Source: Crotophaga sulcirostris
Lineage: Eukaryota; Chordata; Aves; Cuculiformes; Crotophagidae
Assembly (NCBI GenBank): GCA_013397455.1
Contig: VYZB01000370.1
Span: forward strand, 572,422-636,421
Direction: 5' to 3'
DNA: 64,000 nucleotides
A model generated the notes under the pieces. The model saw only the letters and a program-made list of their open reading frames with translations. It ran no database searches and was not told where the DNA came from. Each line of letters begins with the position of its first letter. Within the stretch, counting starts at the first letter, position 1. Made by a program: the position numbers and the translations under genes. Shown here one piece after another: positions 1 through 12,548 of the stretch.

Positions 1-2178
1 GTCATCATATTCCATTCCAAATTTTACATTTTTTTCCATACAACACTCAAAATGCTAAAGGAATCAGGTAGGTTTCATAGCAGATGAATATTTGTTAGAT
101 TTTGGCATTTATTCACTTTCAAACCTTTAAAAAAATATGTTTCAGTTACAATTGTATATTTTTTCTATTGAAACTTTTGCAAAAATAATGTGGTTTTAAA
201 ACTGTCTTGCCAGATCCTTTCCTCTGGAATTTATCTGAATATACAATGGACTGATCTCTGGTAAAGGGTGATATTCACCCAACCTAGTCTGATTCTGAGA
301 AAACTTCAAGATAGGTTCAATGAATCCCAACATTTATCAAGGTTTGAGAAAATTTAAGTATCTATCCTTAGCCAGTTTGAGTTGTCCGTGTAGTCATTGG
401 AAAGAAAAAATCATATCCAAGGGGACGTTCATCATGCCTTTTTCCTGTAACCAAACACGACAAACAAAAGTTAAAATGTAATACCAATACCTCTTCCTAA
501 ATGTACTCTGTTTGTATGCAGGGAGCACATGTTAATGCTTGCTGCTTCTTCGCAGCAAGAGTAAGGTGCCCCACAGCACTTTCAGGTCATGTTGTGCTTT
601 CAGATGCACTTAATGCTGACAACTTGAAGTGGTTAAAGAACCCTGATTCAGTTCCTTAATCAAGGCTTGCTCTTAAAAACATTTTTTAGTTACAGTTCAT
701 TTTGTATATATGTTGATTTGCTTTTCCTTTTTTATTACATCTTAGAGTTCAATTTTCAGACCTTTTCTTACTGAGAACAAACCCCCAGATTCACAGTTTA
801 AAACAGGGGAGACACTTTGCATTCTTCCCTACACTACTTTCTTCTTTTGTTATTGCTGCTAATAATTTTCCTCTTTTTTTGCTTCTTTTCACATTTTCCC
901 CAGCTCTCAATTATCTCTCCTATTTTTTAAAGTCTCTTCTTTCATAGTCTCTGTGCTATTGACCATCAATTTGTTTCCTCTTCCCTGTCAGTCTCACTTA
1001 AACCTAACTTTTTTCAGCAATGAGCTGTCCCCCAGCAGAGGCAGCAATCAAGAAGATTTATGCCTGTGGCTTTCCCAGTTGCTTTGACCTCACCATTCTA
1101 GTCTTGTTCTCACCTCTCTCCTTTCCCCAGGCCATTCTGATGTTGTTCCATTCTGCCACAAAAATGTTTTAAACTACCTTCATCTATACCTCCCGTCCAA
1201 TATTCACTTCTGGTGTTACATGACGGCTTATTGCAAATAGCTTCAGTATTCAACTTAACATTGCTTCTCTGTTTTCCCATTTTAACGGGCTTCCTTTAGC
1301 TTTGGATTTCATTTGATATTTCCTGTTAGTGACTCTACTTTTTGAGCTATGATTCATCTTCTAGCCTTCAAATGTAGATCAGCTTTCCCACGTTGACACA
1401 GTAACAACATCTGTATATATATTTAAAGACAGTGCTTCATGTAAAAAGATTCCAGGTTATAAAATTAATGTTCTTCTTTTCTTTTTACCAAATGCATTCC
1501 ACCTGTTGTGCTGGGAGAATTATTTTATGTAGAAAGTCACTTTTCAAAACTTGTATTCCCTAACTGCTTGTCGTTAAGTTGTGGGTTTTAGAAACATATA
1601 AGTTATGATCATTGTACTTCGGGTTACCTCTTGATCTGCAGTCACATTACCCTGGACTAATATCACAGATATTTTGACGGGATTTAGTAACTGAATTTAT
1701 GCCCAAGTTAAACTGGTGGATAAACACTTGGTAAAAATTCCGGTCTCTGCATAGAAAATACTATCAGATCAGGGAAAGCAGTCTGTTCATTCCCTGATTG
1801 TACTAGGTCTTATATTATGTAGTGAAATCCACAAGAATGTAGAGATACTATAGAATTGCTACTTTGGGGCATTATTGTAAGACTGATAAATGTTATTTTT
1901 TCTATGATTTGCAGAAAGAAGAATTCATCTATATAGCATATAATGTAGTATGACATATATGATATTTGACAGTTTTCATATTTTGTATAGATATAGAAAA
2001 TATAAAGATATATATAAAAATTTGAAATGGCAAGCAGTATGTTGTATAAGAAAACTTATGACAGAATAGCCAATTGATAGTAATTAATTTTTCTAATATT
2101 TAGTTCTAATTTGTTCTAATATTTTTCACTGAAAGATAAGAGAGAAAACAAGAAAGCAAATGTTAGCTGTATTGCTTA

Positions 2179-2249
2179 GGGTCTGATCCTGCACCACTGA
2201 AGTCAATGGAAGTTTTGTCATTGACTTCAATAGGAGCAGGATTTGAACC
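2179..2249. repeat. Old palindromic interspersed repeat (MITE-like)
   Basis: Two arms of about 30 bases face each other. The left arm (2179-2208) carries TGATCCTGC and TGAAGTCAATG. The right arm (2219-2249) carries CATTGACTTCA and GCAGGATTTGA. The spacer is about 10 bases. The arms are imperfect complements. The motifs 'gatcctgc' and 'cattgacttcaat' recur in ancient repeats spread through turtle, crocodile and bird genomes, as I recall them. I read it as the remains of a non-autonomous DNA element or similar, but the family name is not certain. Confidence 0.6.
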
Positions 2250-3013
2250 TTATGCTCTATCAGAACACACACGAACCAAAGCAATGGGTACTCTATCATC
2301 CTGAAAGGAAACTCTAACTTAGTACCACATTTTGATTCTGACTGTAGCATATTTTTGTATATCAGTTTGTGACTAGATGTAATTTGAATTATTTTTTTTT
2401 ACTATAGTAAAAATATTTTTTTTTTCAAATGAGTGTCAGAAATGTCCAGCTTCACCATAAAATCTTTTTAGAAATAGATATAATATTTTTTACTAAGAAA
2501 CTACATAAGTTTTTCTGGTAGAAACTATGTGAATTTTACAATATTTAGAAGTAAAAATTGTGGCTCTTAACTTTCTCATTCACTGAGCTATTGAACTAGC
2601 AGGTTATAACAAGTTATGTCACCATAGTCAAATCTCCAGTACTAAAGCATAGTTTCACCAACTACACAGCAAATAACTATGTATTCGAGGAAGAAAATAG
2701 GTGATATAGTTTACCATTTAGCCAAAGAAAGAAGAGGTTGTTTGGTAATGTGACATGAAAGATCAGGAGCCCAAATGTTACAAACATGAGCCAGACATCT
2801 CCTAAATACTTATGAGTTACACTAATTGTTATCTTAAAAGCAGTGATGAAAAATTAATCCTGACCTTGAACAGAAAATATATGTGTCAACATCAGCGTTT
2901 TCTATGACCAGTCCCAGAGAGATTTGTAAAATAAGAGAGCGCTATGGGTTACACCTGCTAGATGGGGGGTTAGCCCCTCATAAATATGCCTGATTTCTTT
3001 TACTTTATCCGTA

Positions 3014-3039
3014 GTTAGATTGTTTTTCAACAATCTAAC
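3014..3039. repeat. Short perfect inverted repeat
   Basis: The 11-base arm GTTAGATTGTT (3014-3024) is followed by a 4-base loop and its exact complement (3029-3039). It lies 78 bases upstream of a CR1 tail. There is no U-rich or other signal that assigns a role. Confidence 0.5.
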
Positions 3040-3116
3040 CATAAGTCCTTCTGAACAGAGTAGAAACTAAATAGTTTTGTCATACTCTTTGGGGACGCTT
3101 ATACATAGTTCTTTGA

Positions 3117-3417
3117 ATCATAGAGTCATAGAATCATCTGGTTGGAAAAGACCTCTGAAATCATCAAGTCCAACTGTACCTGTCCACTTATTAAAGCACA
3201 TCCCTGAGAAACTCATCTACCTGTCTTTTAAACACCTCCAGGGATGGTGACTCTACCACCTCCCTGGGCAGCTATACCAGTGCCCAACCACCCTTTCAGT
3301 GAATAAAGTTTTCCTAATGTCTAGTCCAAACCTTCCCTGGTGCAACTTGTGGCAATTTCCTCTCATCCTATCACCTGTCACTTGGGAGAAGAGACCAACA
3401 CCCACCTCACTACAGCC
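3117..3417 (-). mobile_element. CR1 LINE, 3'-end fragment, antisense to EPHA7
   Basis: The + strand begins with ATCATAGAGTCATAGAATCAT, the complement of the CR1 3' terminal octamer repeat. It continues with the typical 'ggttggaaaagacctctgaaatcatcaagtccaac' and 'cacctccagggatggtgactc' blocks of the CR1 3' UTR. Homology fades near 3417, before any reverse-transcriptase coding sequence, so this is a roughly 300-bp 5'-truncated copy. Such truncation is normal for CR1, which primes at its 3' end. Confidence 0.95.
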
Positions 3418-6400
3418 TTGAAGGTTTGGCTAACCTCAGAGACTTTCAAGATACCTGTAGCACAAATACAAGAAATCACTTGATACATTTATACATGGTG
3501 GGTGATACACAGTTTAGTGTAGCTAATTAACTCATGTGCAAATAAAGAACAGTTCAATAGACCTTTGATTTTGGCAGCAGAACTGTATCTCCAGATCTTC
3601 CTTTTTCTGCTTCCTGTGAACTATAATATGGTAACAGAATGCAAGATCTACATAAATGCTGAACACTATCAGTAGGATCTCATGAACTCATTGTTATTTG
3701 TTTGATATATTGGTCGCATGTAGCATTCTCTTACCAAAATAATGTTATGATGATGATTATGAAATCATAGGCAAATATTTTTCTGGAAACTTTAGAATGT
3801 TCATAGGATGTGTCATGGCTGTATTGAGACCTAAGAGTAAAAGAGAAATACAGTGTGGAAATGGGCAAAAGAGAAAGGCCTGTTCCGATTCTGTCATAGA
3901 ATTTCTCAATGATAACTTTTGTTTGGTTGAGCTTCCTGTTTCTTATTGGTAGCTAATAACACAGTGCTGGCCTCACAAAAACAAAGAAGATTTGATTTTC
4001 AGTGTTTAAAAAACAGATCTGAACTCTTTCAATGAGCAAAATTGTGAAATATTGATATCATTAGGACAGAATAATGCATAGTGTTAGAATTAATCTAGAC
4101 AAACCCCACTGTGATCATGAGTTCTGAGATCTGCTTCAGTACAGTGTAATTTATTATTAAGGTGTTAATTTTTTTTTGTTATTTTGCCTGGAAAGAACAA
4201 AGTTCAAAGGAAAAGAGTACAACCATATTTGTATCAAAAATGTGACATTAGACGTTTTGTCCCTGAATTTCCTAATATTTGATTATTTGCTTCAGACCTT
4301 TCCATGATTTCAAGTACCATTGTCATTAGAATAAACAAAACCCTCTATGTGCACAGATGCTTTTTCAATGAGAAACGAGCATTGTTACTGAACGACGCTA
4401 TTGCAAATGCATAAGTGCCACCCAATGGGAAGCCCTTTTTGAGGCTGTATGTAGCAAGGTAAAAAATTATTTGGCTGTAACATCTCTATAGAGTGGAGCA
4501 TTTGATGGCATGGGGCCTTCCTACTGTAATGACTCCTGTGGAAATCTTTATAAGAGAGTAGCTTGTACAGGGAGAACTAAAGAAGTTTCTCCATAAAGTT
4601 TAAATTATAGAACTGTTACATGTGCAACTTTGAGATGGGAGAGAATGCTCACAGTAGTTCCTATGCAATAGCTAGAAGACGTTTGTGGTGAGTCTATCAC
4701 ACGTAGTGTAGTTAGTGTGCCAAAAATGCACTGCAGGAAGAGACAAAGGATGTCTTGAATAAAGAGCATTCATAAAGCAAGATTCAAGCCCACCACTTCG
4801 GGATGAAGTTCAGTCTCATAATTAACTGTCTAGAAAGAGATGCTGAGTAGATTTGTCCGTCATTTTAAGGCAATGTATTTCCAGTTTGTTTTATACATGT
4901 ATTCTTAATAGAAATAGTGTTAGAGATTCACCTGCTGTTCTTTTGGAACAGATCATATTTTATTCAGTTACTTGTCTTTTAGTTGTTGCATGTGCCAGCA
5001 AGCCTGCTTTTTTAGAAGTAAAAATGGAGTTTTGGCTTAACAGGCCCTCGGCTGAAAAATACAAATCTTCTTCTGGCCCATGGCCTTTTGGCAGTTTAGA
5101 GAGTACTAATGGCCCGAGAATGAATGGTTTGTTTCTGCCAGGTAACAGTGAAGATAGCTGTTGGAAAGCCAGAGGAAAATAAAGGTCTGGGAAGAGCTAG
5201 CCTTGATCTTTCGGATGCTACTGGGTAATAAGAAAGGGAGATGTCTTCTTTAATAGCAGTAGCCATTGCTGACTTACCCACTGTGACAGCTCCACTGGTG
5301 GCAGTAGATTTTTCAGGTGCTGGAATAATGTGGGTAATTAATAAGTCTGAACTGCCTTTTACCATCTCTGACACATTCCTGCCTTATGTAGTTTCTTCTG
5401 CTTTGCATGTGATAGAACCAGTCCTGATTCCATAGGGCATATTCCTAAGTGAACACTAATATCTACTACTCTTTAATGTATGAATTATTTTTTACAGTTT
5501 GGCATTTCTGTAATCTTTCCCCATTATAGTCAAAATACATCATTGGATCTATTGACAGAGGAAATTCTCAGAGCAATTTACTGAGGAAGCCATGGTTGAA
5601 GGCTGCAAATTGACAACAATAAAAGTGTTATACTGAGTTCAATAGTTAATGTTAAGATAGGAGATGTTGATTATCTTTTTCTTTGCTTCGTTAGTGATGA
5701 ATGGAAGCAAATTTGATGCAGACAGCAATCTGGTGGAATGATGCAGAGCTATCTATGAAAACATCTGTACTAATCCACCAATGCAGTAAATTATAGCTAC
5801 AAGCAAAAGACATTGATCCAAGAGGATCATTAACAGCTTTAACCAACTGATCCAAGTAATAGGGTAAATGAGAGAACATTATCAAGATCTGATTTTTACA
5901 GCTGTCGACTACAATTGCTAAGACATGGTTACCACTTTCAGTTTCAACCATTTTATTACTTAAGTTTAGTATATTCTATTGTGGCTAACCAACAAGGATC
6001 AATTAAGTAGTAAAATACGCAGGAAAAAATTGCCCAGCTATCATGCACTCCATTTACCAGGAGGTCAGTCATGAAGAGAGAGATAATTGCTTCAAGCCAG
6101 CAAAATTAATTGAGGATGAGCCAGAAAGGATGATGTATGTTCTGTGACAAAGTACGTGACAGAGATGTACGCATAAACCTGTAGCTGCTTTCCGTGTTGA
6201 GGACACAAGGACAAGAGAAGGAGACCTGTGAAAAACAATTAGCATGGTTTCAGAGTGAGCAATTCTTAATTATCCATAACATGTCGACATCAGATAATTA
6301 GTGTCCCAATTTTTAACAATATTTGGTCGTTAACTACAGTAGAATAGGGAAGATCAAGAACAGAACCATTTGTCTGAGCTAAGTGTTACATAACCATGTC

Positions 6401-9400
6401 TGTATGTGAAAATAAGTCAACTAAATCATGCTTACAATATTGTGGGACCAATGTAAATGTCCTAAATTCGAGATCATAGCAAGCTACATTTTATGTTTCC
6501 ATAAGGTAGCTTGTTCGTGATAGTAAGCTACAAAATAAAGCAGGCTTTAATGACAGCTGTAGTTTAAGCTCCCTAGCTTGCTGCTTTTTGATCTGTACAT
6601 ATAAATTTTCACAGCAAGCAGCTGACTGAGTCATATGACTCAAGACAATGTAGTGTTAATGCTAATTAAGAAAAGGTTATTTTTATTTCAGTTTTCTAAA
6701 CACACATGGCTACATGAGTATGCTAAATATGTATCCCTCTGGACATTTTTTTTCAGCTCCTTTGTCCTCTGTCAACAGTTTTTGACCAGTTTTTAGACAG
6801 AGGTAGAGATCTGAAACTCCTGCACAAAGTCAAAAGGCCCATGAATACCTGACTTTACTGAATGAGCTAAATCATAAGACATAAGAGAACCCACACATGC
6901 AGAAACACAGAAAACTAAAATAAATATTCGCAGAACTGCTGGAAATTTTCTAATGTTAATGAAAGAAATCTTGGAAGTGTGGAATGGTATATTTCATATC
7001 TGATTTCTGTGTGGTTTCCACCATATACAGACGTAGACAAGGGAAAAGAGAGGCAGAGATGCACACACAGGTACATTCACGCACATGCATACGTTTGTCT
7101 TAATCTCTTATTAATCTCACTTTCTTCAAGGCTGCTAATGTATTTTTAAGATTTTTTAAACCAGATACCAATTCCTTTAAAGTGAGTTTAAGACTCTAGG
7201 GACAAGGTCCCACCATTGGCCTTCTTAGCTTTTCTTTTTAAGGATGACCCTTGTAAACTTTTAACAGCTTATTGTACACAATTATCCACTGAATCTGGCA
7301 TTACCTCTCACATGTATGTGTTTGGAATAGCAGACCCTTTAGTTTCTTTATCTCTCATCTCATACCTGCTGATGGATCTATTTACCATCTCTCCTTTTGA
7401 CCTTTTCTGTCGCTGTCATGTAAGTATTTCTCTTTTTTTGAGTACCTCATTTCCTGATGCATCATGGAGTATTTTTTTTTCTTCTTTTTTTTTTTTCTTC
7501 TGTAATACCTAACCTCCTTTCATGCAGTAGTGACTGAGTCAGCAGGCCAGATTCAGAGCTAGCAGACCCTGATGCATATGTGGGGAAATGCAATTTACTT
7601 CACTAAATAGTCTATTTAAGCTCATAGAGCCTCTAATCTTGGCTATGAAGTGTGGAATTGGATGTTAATATTTCAGAGCCAATACTCTAATGATCTGTCT
7701 CTGTGGACCTCCTGTGGAATTATTCCAAATATTCCCTTGTGTAGCTGAGATCAAAATTTCACCCTTAATTCTATTTTTTTTGTATTGCAGCTTAACTGGT
7801 AATGAAGAGGGAAAAGTGTCATTGCTCTTTATATTGTGTAGAGTTAATCATTTTAGGGCTAAGTGTTCTGCTCTTTGATGTTGGCATTAAACATTAGCAT
7901 TTAAATCTTTGGTGGATATTTACATTGTTGTAGTCAGTAGAGATTGATAGGTTTCTTTAGGGAGTGATTTGGAACAGGAGCCAAATTTAGGGATTGTGCA
8001 TTGGCTCGTCCTTAATTACAGAGGAAGCTTTAAATTACCTTCCTATTTAGCCACCTAAATTAACTGCCAAAAGTTAATGACATGAATGCCCCCTTCCTCC
8101 CACCCCCACATATGCAAATGTTAATTTCTGCCACAATGTTAACATTAAATATTTACACGCTTCTGTTTATTTTTAAGAAAATACTAAACAAACAAGCAAA
8201 TTTTAAAATAATTTATTGTCTTTGGGATTTGAACACTTCTTAAAACCAATTTGCTAGTCCTATTAGTAATTCATATTATTGAGACTCTTTGAAGCCTTTA
8301 CCGCTGACTGAATTAACTAAGGTGCTTAGTGAAAATATGCATATACAGGTGTGTCTTAAAAATAGGGTTATTTCACTGATTGCAATTTATAGCATTAATG
8401 GTAAAAAGGAAAAATACTTATTCTATGCTTTCTTTTTATTTTAATGCTATTTAGAAGTCCCCATTAGGAGGGCTGCAGGTGCCTTACAGTTTATCTTGTC
8501 TACCATAATGCGGTGATGACCACTAATCAGTGTTATATATTTTTGTGTAGGCAATAAATTAACTCAGCCATGCAGTGCCATGGAACAATTAGAAACAGAT
8601 AACCTTCAATGAGCAATAAATAGAGCAAGTGAACTCCTTCATCATACTCCTGGGAACCATTTCTCAACCTTTGCCCTAGCAGATACCCTAGGCTCTCAGA
8701 ATATTTTCACATTCATGATGTTTTGGAGAGTAATTTCTAGAGGCCAAAGAGGCCTCTGCTGACTACAGCAGGTCTAAAGGATGGTAATGATCTCTCATCC
8801 CATTTAGCAATCTACAGATCTAAATCGATAGTTCAAACTCTACTTGATTACTAGCAGACAGGCAGTGGGACTCTAATGAAGCCAATGTGTGTTCCTTGTT
8901 CACCAAAGCCATGCCTACACAGAGGGAATCAGGGTCTGTCTTCCATTCCTGGCATGTCAGGTCTCACATTTGCAAAGTTTAACTTCTTAATCTCCCAAAA
9001 CCACGTGCCCACATTGAGACTGCCTGAACTATGCCCAGCTAGCTAACCGTGCTAATGAATTAATAGTATGGGCAAGCATGTGTTCCTACTCCATCCTCAA
9101 CTCTGTCACAGTTTACTTTACAAGAGAAGTTTAATAAGTTTACTGAGCTATATTTATAGATTAGGAGGTCTATAAAATTTGATTTCTTGGAAAATACCTT
9201 AATAGGCTAATCTCAGAGTGATAAAACTATGCAGAAAATCAACTCTTTTTCTGGGAAAATGCGACAGCTGCCAACTGTGGTGGAGTTGATAAACTAGTGC
9301 TATGCCTCTTTTTGTGACATGATCCTAAAAACTTCTGTGAATATGAAATACTACCCTGGACTTGGAACTGTCATGGCTGATGTCATAAATTCCATTTTGC

Positions 9401-11177
9401 AAAAGGGTTATGGTTTCCATTGAAAACACACCACTTCATTCATATTTTTGAAGTTTACATCACTTTTCAGTACTCGCTTAGATTTTCATTTCCTGTGCTC
9501 ACTATGAAGCCTAGGGAAGGGAAAAACATTCAGAGGATGCAGAAAACACTTTTGAAGTTATTTATATAACATACAGAACTGTTTTTTCGAAATGTGGAAA
9601 AACCTTAAGTATATTTTTGAGAGAAGAAATTAAGTAAAGGATTTAAAAACATTGTCTTCTTTCCCATTTATGGTCTGATTCAAAGTCAGTGGTAAGTTTT
9701 CCTTTAAACTTGGTAGCTATCTAAGACCTTAAAAATGACTATTTAGTGTTATTATAGACAAAATGGTGGTACAAAGTTACATTACATTTAACTTCCAGTG
9801 AGCAGTCAGAATTATCCTAATATCACAACCTAGAGAGTTCGCACACATTTTAAAAAAACCATTGAGAAAAGGTGATAATTATTCAACTATAATTTTCATA
9901 GATTTTCATAATCAAAAATGTGGTAGTTCTGAATTTTTCTGAAAAAAAATGGGACCTGGGAAATGCTTACTCATGTAAATAGCTCCATTTTTTTTCAAGT
10001 AGGGCACAAATACTTAGGAATTTGCGTAAGTTAGCTATGAAGAATTACTTGATCCTGGTTTGATCTTTTTTTCTGCATTCAGAAATGCATTTCGTCAAAC
10101 GTTTTAAACTTAATCAGTAAATTTCAAGGGGAGCTTTGGTGTAAAAAGAGTGCAGTTTGACCCCTGTAGCAGTAGAAAGTAAGAGTCAGTGATCTCCATT
10201 ATACTCTATCCCACTGGGTAGTATCAGTTGCCCTTTTGTTATCGTGAGCTCTTTCTTTTACTGTTTAAATATATTGAAGCTAAAGAGTTAAGGACAAATT
10301 TAGGAAGTCTTGACTTAATGGTGATGAAGTGAGATGCATTTCGTGTCATTCAATATACACAATTTATAACCCTGTTTGATTTCCGCAGCATGTCCTCCAC
10401 CTATAAGGATTGTACCCAGAGGACTAGTCAACTTATTAATTCATCACTTGCCACCTTTTGTGCTTGCAATACTGCTTTATGGCATACAAGCAGAGAGATC
10501 TAGTAATTCGAAGGCTGCCAGCTGACCGGTTCCGCTCTAGCTGACCCTTTGTCTGCAGGCATAATGCTGGTATCTTTTCTCAGGGTTCCTCTTTCTCAGA
10601 TGCTCTGTTACTCTCCCGTCTTTTGTTTTATGATGGGAACAAGCGTCCACAGTTACTGCGGCTTTCAAGGAGGAGTGGCCTTCCTCTAGTTAACCTGTAG
10701 CTTTTTTAAGTGCCTTTTGATTTATCAGTCACCTGATCCATCGGCAATGAATAATTTTCATGGAAGGTGCACTTTAATTACCTTCCCATTTGACTAGCAT
10801 TATCATGCCCTATCTAGGTAATTAATCTCACAAAGTATCCAATTTCAGTCTTTATTGCTACCAGGCAGGCCTTCTGAATTATATGTGCTTGAATGGGTAT
10901 CGGGTCTGTTGTTAAACCAAATAGGCCATGAAACAAATTTTGGTCCCTCTTTTTTCTCTTTTCTTTTTTTAATGTGCCTGTAAAGATGTTGTGCTCTGGT
11001 TGCTTTGGTTGATATAGTTGAGATTTGTGCAATGTAAAGTGATGGTAGAAGATGGCGGCTGATACATGACCAATTAAAATAGCACAGATCATAAAAGTCA
11101 ATCAGTCTCTAAAGAAAGTTACCAGGTTGTGAAACTAGATACGAAAACCAATCATTTTTTGATCTTGAATACTATAT
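3418..11177. other. AT-rich intronic sequence without recognisable genes
   Basis: This holds only short chance ORFs. Pyrimidine runs occur at 7420-7500. A 109-codon + ORF at 4853-5182 and an 86-codon minus ORF at 5691-5951 match nothing I recognise. Two blocks, about 8080-8640 and 10380-10830, are less degenerate and carry TAATTA-like and GATAA motifs. They could be conserved non-coding DNA, but nothing here proves it. Confidence 0.5.
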
Positions 11178-12548
11178 TCACACTCATTTTTAAAAAGGGT
11201 AGAAAGGACGACCCTGGAAATTACTGAACCATCAGCCTCACCTCTGTTCCTGGGAAGATCATGGAACAGAGGCTCCTAGAAGCTGTGCTAAAGCACATGG
11301 AGGACAAGGAGGTGATTTGAGACTACTAGCATGACTTCACCAAGGGCAAGTCCTGCCTGACCAACCTAGTGACCTTCTATGATGGAGCAGCTACATCAAT
11401 GGACAAGGGGAGAGCTATGGATGTCAGCTATTTGGAGTTCTGTAAGGCCTTTCATGTGGTCCTTCTCTCTAAATTGGAGAGATAAAGATTTGATGAGTGG
11501 ACTGTTTGGTGGATCAGCAATTGGTTGGATGGTTGCATTCAGAGAGTAGTGCTCAATGGCTCAATGTCCCAATGGAGACTGGTGACAAGTGATGTCCCTC
11601 AGGGTTCCGTACTGGGACCGAATATCTTCATCGGTGACATAGACAGGGGGATTGAGTGCACCCTCTGCAAGTTTGCAGACAACACCAAGCTGAGTGGTGC
11701 AGTTAACATGCATGAGTGATGGAATGACTTCCACAGGGACCTGGAAAAGCTTAGAGAAATGGGCTCATATGAACTTCATGAGGTTCAAGAGGGCCAAGTG
11801 CAAGGTCCTGCACCTTGGTTGGAGCAAACCCCAGTAACAATGCAAGCTGGAGGTTTAAGGGATTGAGAGCAGCCCTGCTGAGGACTTGGGTGTACTGGTA
11901 GATGAAAAGCTGTACACGACCTGACAATGTGCACATGCAGCCCAGAAGGCAAAACATATCCTGGGCTGCATCAAAAGTAGTAGTAGTTCGAGAAAGGTGA
12001 TTCTAACCCTCTACTCTAGTGGGACCTCATCTGGAGTATTTCATCCAGATCTGGTGCCATCAGCACAGGAAAGACATGGACCTACTGGAGCGGGTCCAAA
12101 GGAGAGCCACAAAAATGATTAGAGTAATGGAACAACTCTCCTACAAAGACAGGCTGAGAGACTTGGGGTTGTTCAGCCTGCAGAAGGAAGGCTCATGGAA
12201 GACCTTATTGTGGCCTTTCAGTACTTAAAGAGGGCTTATAAGAAAGATGGGGACAAACACTTTAACAGGGCTTGTTGCAATAGGAAAAGGCATAATAGTT
12301 TTAAAATAAAAGAGAACAGATTGAGACTAAATGTAAGGAAGAAATTTTTTACGCTCAGGGTGATGAAGCACTGGAACAGGTTGCCCAGAGATGTGGTATG
12401 TGCCCCATTCGTGAAAAAATTCAGGGTCAGTTGGACAGGGCTCTGAGCAACCTGATGTAGTAGAAATTGTGCCAGCTCATTGCTGGGCTGTTGGATTAAA
12501 TGACCTCTAAGAGTCCCTTCCAATCCAAACTATTCTATGATTCTATGA
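11178..12548 (+). mobile_element. CR1 LINE, reverse transcriptase to 3' end, sense orientation
   Basis: The copy starts within the reverse-transcriptase region (LIFKKGRKDDPGNY-like, about 11188-11226). It runs through the RT core, the 'RPHLEY..QLWCPQHRKDMDLLERVQRRATKMI' region (about 12019-12120) and 'RKKFFTLRVMKHWNRLPRDVV' (about 12340-12390). It ends in the direct octamer repeat ATTCTATGATTCTATG at 12532-12547. Frameshifts and stops break the ORF into pieces at 11525-11719, 12019-12228 and 12195-12446. The 5' half of the element (ORF1 and endonuclease) is missing. Confidence 0.96.
11525..11719 (+). pseudogene. CR1 reverse-transcriptase core fragment (inactive)
   Basis: This is a 64-codon open piece of the CR1 RT palm domain. 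It contains [20 protein letters not shown] (RT motif 4) and [16 protein letters not shown]. The active-site box that should read F-A-D-D reads F-A-D-N at 11672-11683, so one catalytic aspartate is lost. Stops and frameshifts on both sides mean no functional protein can be made. Confidence 0.9.

Larger units (their letters stand above)
1..3116. other. AT-rich intronic sequence with one old palindromic repeat
   Basis: There is no supported gene. The stretch holds the palindromic repeat at 2179-2249 and a short hairpin at 3014-3039. A pyrimidine-rich patch lies at about 830-960. The 74-codon minus-strand ORF at 2126-2350 overlaps the palindromic repeat and looks like chance. Confidence 0.6.

Noticed and set aside
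4853..5182. 109-codon + ORF with a polar C-terminal half as a possible exon
   Set aside because: No good acceptor, no known domain, and it overlaps an equally plausible minus-strand ORF.
5691..5951. 86-codon minus ORF that looked like a possible processed pseudogene
   Set aside because: I could not match it to any protein family, and there is no poly-A tail or flanking duplication.
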